NCBI GenBank assembly: GCA_933228675.1
Contig: OW121742.1
Location: 33,572,534 to 33,636,533, forward strand
Direction: 5' to 3'
From: Stomorhina lunata
Lineage: Eukaryota; Arthropoda; Insecta; Diptera; Rhiniidae
DNA: 64,000 nucleotides
Part shown: positions 58,435 through 64,000 of the stretch, one piece after another
Numbering within the stretch: position 1 is the first letter of the stretch
Layout of the letters: each line of letters opens with the position of its first letter
Made by a program: the position numbers and the translations under genes
Notes under the pieces: generated by a model
The model's database searches: none
What the model was told of the DNA's origin: nothing
The model's input: only the letters and a program-made list of their open reading frames with translations

Positions 58435-61400
58435 ATGTCTACAACAATGAAGGCAATACAATCAAAACGTCGCTTAGAAAAGGGCACAATCACTCGTGCA
58501 GTTAATTTTGGTCAAAACCCTCCTGAAGAAGTATATGCCGAACAAATTGAATGTCGTCTTAGCCGGTTGGAAGCCGCTTTTAGCGAATTGTCAAACCTCA
58601 CAGCAGAATTATACAATTTTAGTGATGAAGAAGGTTTCGTAAATCCAGAACAGGATATGTTGGATTATGAGGAGAAATACATGTTAGGTGGCGCTTTACT
58701 TAAGCGAATGTTAAAATCAATTAGTCCTCATGAATCCACTCCTATACCCAGTAATGATACGTTTTCTCGATTAGCAGAACAAAATTCAACGTTGCTACAA
58801 AGATTAGATTCTTCATTAACCTCTCGTAATACAAATGAAGATTTACCAAAGTTAAAAATAGAACCCTTTTCTGGCAGTTACAAGGACTGGCCAGCATTCA
58901 AGGATTTGTTTGTTAGCGCAATAGATTCTAAACCAAATCTTTCAAACATTCAGAAATTTCATTATCTAAAGTCCTTATTGAAAGATGATGCTGCAACTCT
59001 TATAAAACATATGCAAATTTCTGAATTATCGTATAGTACAGCATGGGAACGACTCAAAGAGCGTTTTGATCGTCCTCGTCATATCGTCACAAACTATATT
59101 GAAACCTTTATGGGTCTTTCGACAATGAAGGAACAAAATGCCGTTAATTTGCGTAGGATTTCCGACATATCAAATGAAGTAATTAGAGGTTTAGATGCAA
59201 TTAACTATACTGAACGTGATCATTGGTTAATTTACATACTACAATCGAAGATTGATCCCGAATCTCGACGCAAATGGATAGGAAGGTCCCGTGATGACTC
59301 AAAGCCTACCATTTCTAATTTTCTGAAGTTTTTGGATCAATGTTGCGAAGAATTAGAACTCGGAACAAGCACTACATCAAAAAATACTTTTATTAGAAGA
59401 AACTTTTCAACAAGTTTAACCTCGACAAATAATCAAGAAATCTGTTATGAATGCGGATCAAATGATCATCAACTTTATAGATGTCCACAATTCTTATCTT
59501 TCTCAATCGAACAACGTCGTACATTCGTGAAGGATAAGGCTCTTTGCTTTAATTGTATGCGTAAGGGACATACGGCTTATAATTGTAAGTCTCATTTCAA
59601 ATGTAGAACTTGCCAGCGGAATCATCACACATTGTTGCATTTTGCTCAAGTTAGTCAAGACCAGCAAGCACATGTTGCTGTATCATCAGAATCTCCTACT
59701 ACTAGTAATGTTTCGTCAAGCAATCAGGATTCTCAACCCATTTCCCTAAACACTGTCGTATCTCAAGTTGGTACCGGATCTTTTATCAAAAAAGATCTTA
59801 CACATATTCTCCCGACAGCGTTAGTTGAAGTTCGTAATCATATTGGTAGTTTTACAACGTGTCGTATTTTACTCGACACAGCATCAGAATTGTCCTACAT
59901 TACCGAAGACTGTATTAAACGTTTAGGTTTACCTCGAAACCATTCAAAAATAGCACTTTCTGGAATATCGTCAGTCAAAGCTGAATCTACACATGGTCAT
60001 AGTTATATACACATGAAGTCCAGAAATTCTCAAGCTTCTTTAAATGTGCAAGTCCACATTTTAGGACGTATTACCTCATTGCTTCCGAGAAGCACAATAA
60101 GAAATTATGATCGTGAGCGGTTGGACGCGGTTCATTTAGCTGATCCCTCGTTTTACCGTTCGAATCCCATTGACATTTTGCTTGGAGCAGATTATGTTTG
60201 GGATATTTTAACTCAAGAAAAGCTGCTAAATGAAAAAGGTAACACGGTTGCTGTTTCTACAATATTTGGTTGGGTGGTAACATCCGTACATTCATCACAT
60301 CAACAGCAATCCTCTCCAGCTTTATTAACATTAGTTGAACTCGACAAATCAATTCAATCTTTTTGGGAAATTGAAGAAGCAAGCATCTCTCAAGATCAAG
60401 ATAGCGAATCTATATTGGTTGAAAAACATTTTCAAGAATCCCATGGAAGACACACAGATGGACGCTATGTCGTTGAGCTTCCTTTCAAGGAACCCAACAC
60501 AACATTTGCAGATACTTATCACGGAGCTCTTACCAGATTTTGCGCTACGGAACGCAGACTTAATAGATCCTCAACTCTCAAGGAAGACTACACAAGATTC
60601 ATGAAGGAATACCACAGTCTGGGGCATATGCGTGAACTTTCACCAGAGGAGATAGATGTCAATGATGGTCGTCTATTTTATTTACCACATCATCCAATTG
60701 TTGGTCCCAAACTGCGAGTAGTATTCGATGGCTCATTTCAAGATGCTTCTGGTATATCGTTGAACGATAAGTTATACATAGGACCATCAATTCAACGTAA
60801 TTTATTCGCTGTCTGCTTTCGTTTCCGTTTACACAAGTTTGTATTTTCGGCAGACATTGTCAAAATGTTTCGTCAGGTCTGGGTGACTGAGGATCACCGA
60901 AATTATCAACGTATACTATGGAGAGAAGACCCCAATGATGTTCTCAAACACTTTCAATTGTGTACCGTCACATACGGTACAGCCTCTGCACCATACCTCT
61001 CTGTAAGAGTTTTAGAACAAATCGCCAAAGACAACAAAGAAACTCATCCTAATGCATCAAGAATATTGATGGAAGATTTTTACGTCGATGACGTTCTGAC
61101 TGGTGCAGCTTCTGAAGACGAACTCATGGAAAATCGTAAAGACCTAATTAATCTACTTTCACAAGCCGGACTGGAGTTGAGTAAATGGGTATCAAACTGC
61201 AATGTAATTCAGTCAGCTGATGTTGGTGAATGCGAATTTAGAAAAGATAAAGATGACTCAACAAAGGTACTCGGTCTCTATTGGAACTCGAAAGAAGATA
61301 GTATTCGATATAAAATCAATTTAGATGACTCTCAACACGCAACTAAAAGAAGAGTTATTTCAGACGTAGCTCACATTTTCGACCCTCTAGGTTTAGTTTC

Positions 61401-63660
61401 GCCTATCGTTATCAAATTTAAAATTCTTTTTCAAGAATTATGGTTGCTCAATCTTGGATGGGACGAACCTTTACCTACAAATTTAACAAATCTATGGATT
61501 AAGTATAGAAATGACTTATTAAACCTCTCAAAATTGAGGTTACCCCGGTACGTACAAAACTCAAAATCACGTATTCAACTGCACGGTTTTAGTGATGCCT
61601 CCATTAAGGCTTATGCTGCTGTTGTTTACTGCCGTTTAGAAGATAAAGATGGAAATATTCACGTAAACCTACTAGCATCAAAGACTCGTGTAGCACCGCT
61701 AAAGCAAATCTCTTTGCCAAGACTGGAGTTGTGTGGTGCTTTGCTTTTAACTCGTTTAATGAAATCTATAATTTCATCATTGCCTCATAAAACTATTGAA
61801 ATCAATGCATGGTGCGACTCTACAGTTGTACTATCATGGTTATCCATGCAACCAACAAAACTCAAGACGTTTGTAGGAAATCGTACTTCCGAAATATTAG
61901 AAACACTCCCTCGCAATATTTGGAAACATGTTAATACTAAGGAAAACCCGGCTGACTGTGCCTCCCGTGGTTTAATGGCAGACAAATTGTTAGAACTTGA
62001 GCTTTGGTGGACGGGTCCAACTTTTTTGAAACAAAAACAACTACAAGATGATATTCCTGCACTGGGAGTCTCCCAACTTAACATTTGTAATGAGGATGTA
62101 GCCTTTGAAATGAAACCTGTTCAAACAATCTCAACAAATATAGCTACAAATTCGAAGAGTGAAGTTTATAAATCTCATCCTCTCGATCTCATACTTCAAG
62201 ACGTTTCTCACTGGTATAAACTTATACGAATTGCCGCATATTTAAAACGATTTATGAATCTACAAATACACAAAATTAAGATTCCAGCTGAATATCTCAC
62301 ATATGATGAAATTAAACAGGGCAAACTCATCTGTCTCAGAATGGCTCAAAATCGTTATTCAGCGGAAATATCTAGTTTGCAACGTGACGGGAAAATAGAA
62401 AACAATTCCAGCTTGATACAACTCTCCCCATTTATTGATGACAATGGATTGCTCAGAGTCGGTGGACGCATATCAAACTCAGAACTTGCAACGGAAACTC
62501 AACATCCTATAATCCTTCCAAAGGATCATAAGGTAACCAAACTCATACTAGCCGAAGAACATATAAAGAATTTGCATCCTGGCGTCTCAGCACTTTTTGT
62601 TATCGTCCGACAGCAATATTGGATTATTGGAGCCAGGAATTTAATTCGCGAACTTACTCATAAATGTTTGAAGTGCTTTCGACAAGCAAAACATATTACT
62701 CAACAAAGAATGGCTGATCTACCCACAGTACGTGTTAGACAAGCCTTCCCTTTTCAAAATACTGGATGTGACTATGCCGGTCCAATTACATTGAAGATTC
62801 ATCATGGTAGAAACTCAAAAACCTCTAAGGGCTACATATGCCTTTTTGTATGCATGGTGACGTCTGCAATTCATCTTGAACTGGTAACCGATTTAAGTAC
62901 ACAATGCTTTTTGGCCGCTTTGCGTCGCTTTATGGCACGTCGTGGCAAATGCTCAGTAATTTACAGCGACAACGGCAAAAACTTTGTCGGCGCAAAACGT
63001 AAACTTAACGAAATGTATCAACAACTTCAGGCTGATGACCACAACAAAATCATCACTGAAGCATTAGCAAAAGAAGACATCAAGTGGATGTTTATACCAC
63101 CCTACTCACCACATTGGGGTGGCATCTGGGAGTCAGGTGTACGGTCAGTCAAACTTCACCTACGCCGCGTAATTGGCTCAACTATACTTACATTTGAACA
63201 AATGCGAACCCTTCTGGCCCAAGTAGAAGCCGTTATCAACTCTAGACCTCTGGGGTTCACTGCAGACACTGAAAGTAATTACCTATCACCTTCGCACCTC
63301 TTGATAGGCAGGCCGACTACTATGGTACCTGAGGGTAACTTAACTGAATTAAACCCAAACCGGCTTGACTATTGGCAACATATACAATGCATGTACCAAG
63401 GATTTTGGCGCAGATGGAGTAAGGAATACTTAACCTCACTTCAGCAACGCCCTAAGTGGAAAATTGTTCAACCGAACATAACAAAAGATGATATCGTTCT
63501 TGTAAAAGAAGATAATGCTCCCCCTTCTATTTGGATAACGGGGCGCGTAATAGAAACCTTTCCTGGTAAAGATGGCTTGGTAAGAGTGGTAAAGCTTAAG
63601 ACAATTAATGGTACTATGATGAGGCCTATTTCCAAAATCATCAAGCTTCCCTTATGCTGA
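58435..63660 (+). CDS. gag-pol: BEL/Pao gag-pol polyprotein
   Basis: 1741 residues, one frame, no stop or frameshift. The N-terminal ~130 residues are a coiled-coil-prone gag segment. Residues ~137-310 match the gag-like region of BEL elements (LPKLKIEPFSGSYKDWPAF). Cys/His knuckles start at C337 (CYECGSNDHQLYRC), C371 (CFNCMRKGHTAYNC) and C390 (partial). The aspartic protease active site is D481 in LLDTASELSYI. Reverse transcriptase: D807 in SADIVKMF and D885/D886 in YVDDVL. RNase H: D1054, E1098 and D1128. Integrase: zinc site H1376, H1381, C1411, C1414; catalytic D1446, D1512 and E1566; then a C-terminal domain of the type found at the end of BEL integrases (YWQHIQCMYQGFWRRW). The gag-PR-RT-RH-IN order is that of BEL/Pao. 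The first ATG after the A-rich leader is used as start. All catalytic residues are present, so an active enzyme is plausible. Overlapping frames inside are shadows. Confidence 0.97.
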   Translation: MSTTMKAIQSKRRLEKGTITRAVNFGQNPPEEVYAEQIECRLSRLEAAFSELSNLTAELYNFSDEEGFVNPEQDMLDYEEKYMLGGALLKRMLKSISPHESTPIPSNDTFSRLAEQNSTLLQRLDSSLTSRNTNEDLPKLKIEPFSGSYKDWPAFKDLFVSAIDSKPNLSNIQKFHYLKSLLKDDAATLIKHMQISELSYSTAWERLKERFDRPRHIVTNYIETFMGLSTMKEQNAVNLRRISDISNEVIRGLDAINYTERDHWLIYILQSKIDPESRRKWIGRSRDDSKPTISNFLKFLDQCCEELELGTSTTSKNTFIRRNFSTSLTSTNNQEICYECGSNDHQLYRCPQFLSFSIEQRRTFVKDKALCFNCMRKGHTAYNCKSHFKCRTCQRNHHTLLHFAQVSQDQQAHVAVSSESPTTSNVSSSNQDSQPISLNTVVSQVGTGSFIKKDLTHILPTALVEVRNHIGSFTTCRILLDTASELSYITEDCIKRLGLPRNHSKIALSGISSVKAESTHGHSYIHMKSRNSQASLNVQVHILGRITSLLPRSTIRNYDRERLDAVHLADPSFYRSNPIDILLGADYVWDILTQEKLLNEKGNTVAVSTIFGWVVTSVHSSHQQQSSPALLTLVELDKSIQSFWEIEEASISQDQDSESILVEKHFQESHGRHTDGRYVVELPFKEPNTTFADTYHGALTRFCATERRLNRSSTLKEDYTRFMKEYHSLGHMRELSPEEIDVNDGRLFYLPHHPIVGPKLRVVFDGSFQDASGISLNDKLYIGPSIQRNLFAVCFRFRLHKFVFSADIVKMFRQVWVTEDHRNYQRILWREDPNDVLKHFQLCTVTYGTASAPYLSVRVLEQIAKDNKETHPNASRILMEDFYVDDVLTGAASEDELMENRKDLINLLSQAGLELSKWVSNCNVIQSADVGECEFRKDKDDSTKVLGLYWNSKEDSIRYKINLDDSQHATKRRVISDVAHIFDPLGLVSPIVIKFKILFQELWLLNLGWDEPLPTNLTNLWIKYRNDLLNLSKLRLPRYVQNSKSRIQLHGFSDASIKAYAAVVYCRLEDKDGNIHVNLLASKTRVAPLKQISLPRLELCGALLLTRLMKSIISSLPHKTIEINAWCDSTVVLSWLSMQPTKLKTFVGNRTSEILETLPRNIWKHVNTKENPADCASRGLMADKLLELELWWTGPTFLKQKQLQDDIPALGVSQLNICNEDVAFEMKPVQTISTNIATNSKSEVYKSHPLDLILQDVSHWYKLIRIAAYLKRFMNLQIHKIKIPAEYLTYDEIKQGKLICLRMAQNRYSAEISSLQRDGKIENNSSLIQLSPFIDDNGLLRVGGRISNSELATETQHPIILPKDHKVTKLILAEEHIKNLHPGVSALFVIVRQQYWIIGARNLIRELTHKCLKCFRQAKHITQQRMADLPTVRVRQAFPFQNTGCDYAGPITLKIHHGRNSKTSKGYICLFVCMVTSAIHLELVTDLSTQCFLAALRRFMARRGKCSVIYSDNGKNFVGAKRKLNEMYQQLQADDHNKIITEALAKEDIKWMFIPPYSPHWGGIWESGVRSVKLHLRRVIGSTILTFEQMRTLLAQVEAVINSRPLGFTADTESNYLSPSHLLIGRPTTMVPEGNLTELNPNRLDYWQHIQCMYQGFWRRWSKEYLTSLQQRPKWKIVQPNITKDDIVLVKEDNAPPSIWITGRVIETFPGKDGLVRVVKLKTINGTMMRPISKIIKLPLC

Positions 63661-63685
63661 AACGCTGTTTCAGGGCCGCCCGGGA

Positions 63686-64000
63686 TGTTGAGGAACCATT
63701 CCCTTGAATGCATCACTTACATAATTGCAACATCTTATATAACTTACATATTTTATCATGTTTAAAACTTATGTTAATTTGAAGCTTTCTCTCATGTAAT
63801 GTATTTGTCTTTGCCTATCAACCCCAATTTTATTGAAATATGAATTTTTATGTTAGTCGTTCATTAGTCGTTCTTTTCACAACATAAATAAAAATACAGT
63901 CCACTTATAAGATATTAACCTGAATTCCATCAAAGATTAATTTAATAAATAAAAATAAAACACACGCAAAATACAATTTGAATTAAATAAAGAAGTGTTT
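63686..64000 (+). repeat. Right LTR of BEL/Pao element (truncated by window)
   Basis: Identical over its 315 visible bases to 56914-57228. It begins TGTTGAGGAACC, 25 bases after the pol stop codon. The rest of the LTR and the second target duplication lie beyond the window. Confidence 0.97.

Larger units (their letters stand above)
56914..64000 (+). mobile_element. BEL/Pao LTR retrotransposon, nearly complete and intact
   Basis: Left LTR from 56914, leader, one uninterrupted gag-pol frame (58435-63660), then the right LTR from 63686, cut by the window end. The 315 comparable LTR bases (56914-57228 and 63686-64000) are identical. There is no env-like frame between the end of pol and the right LTR (25 bases). 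Sequence before the right LTR (CAGGGCCGCCCGGGA) takes the place of a polypurine tract, but it is GC-rich and only partly purine. All visible parts look competent for retrotransposition. Whether the element is complete depends on the missing end. Confidence 0.95.

Overview
The window is eukaryotic, very AT-rich and almost entirely non-coding. It looks like a repeat-rich interval from a higher fly, probably a calyptrate such as a blow fly or house fly relative. That placement is inference. It rests on an insect-type BEL/Pao retrotransposon, Helitron-like elements whose layout recalls fly DINE-1/HINE elements, and one short intronless gene behind a cluster of Zelda/TAGteam-like sites. No bacterial features, rRNA genes or CRISPR arrays are present, and I found no canonical tRNA gene.

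Layout. Positions 185-19612 hold seven blocks of one ~31-bp AT-rich satellite (family A) in both orientations, separated by 0.5-1.4 kb of apparently single-copy DNA. Positions 20906-24195 hold a Helitron-like end and two arrays of a 12-bp satellite (GACATAGACTAA). Positions 24196-44200 are a graveyard of transposons: a Transib-like element (CACAGTG ends, 5-bp target duplication) inside a Helitron-like hairpin; a dispersed duplicated segment; five 132-bp tandem repeats carrying CTCF-like boxes; three longer Helitron-like copies; a tRNA-like SINE head; and a LINE split by a 2.24-kb hAT-like element with a perfect 8-bp target duplication, itself carrying a nested Helitron-like copy. Positions 44222-52838 hold two further satellite families (B, 30-31 bp; C, 28 bp), each interrupted by a foldback element with long inverted repeats.

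The only convincing host gene is at 53560-53856 (98 residues, plus strand). It has a TATA box, an initiator and several TAGteam-like sites upstream, a layout typical of early zygotic fly genes. It is surrounded by copies of a small repeat containing an octamer-like ATTTGCAT core. From 56914 to the window end lies a nearly complete, intact BEL/Pao LTR retrotransposon with one 1741-codon gag-pol frame. The 315 bases of LTR that can be compared are identical, so the insertion is recent.

Most open frames elsewhere are low-complexity translations of satellites and are not annotated as genes.
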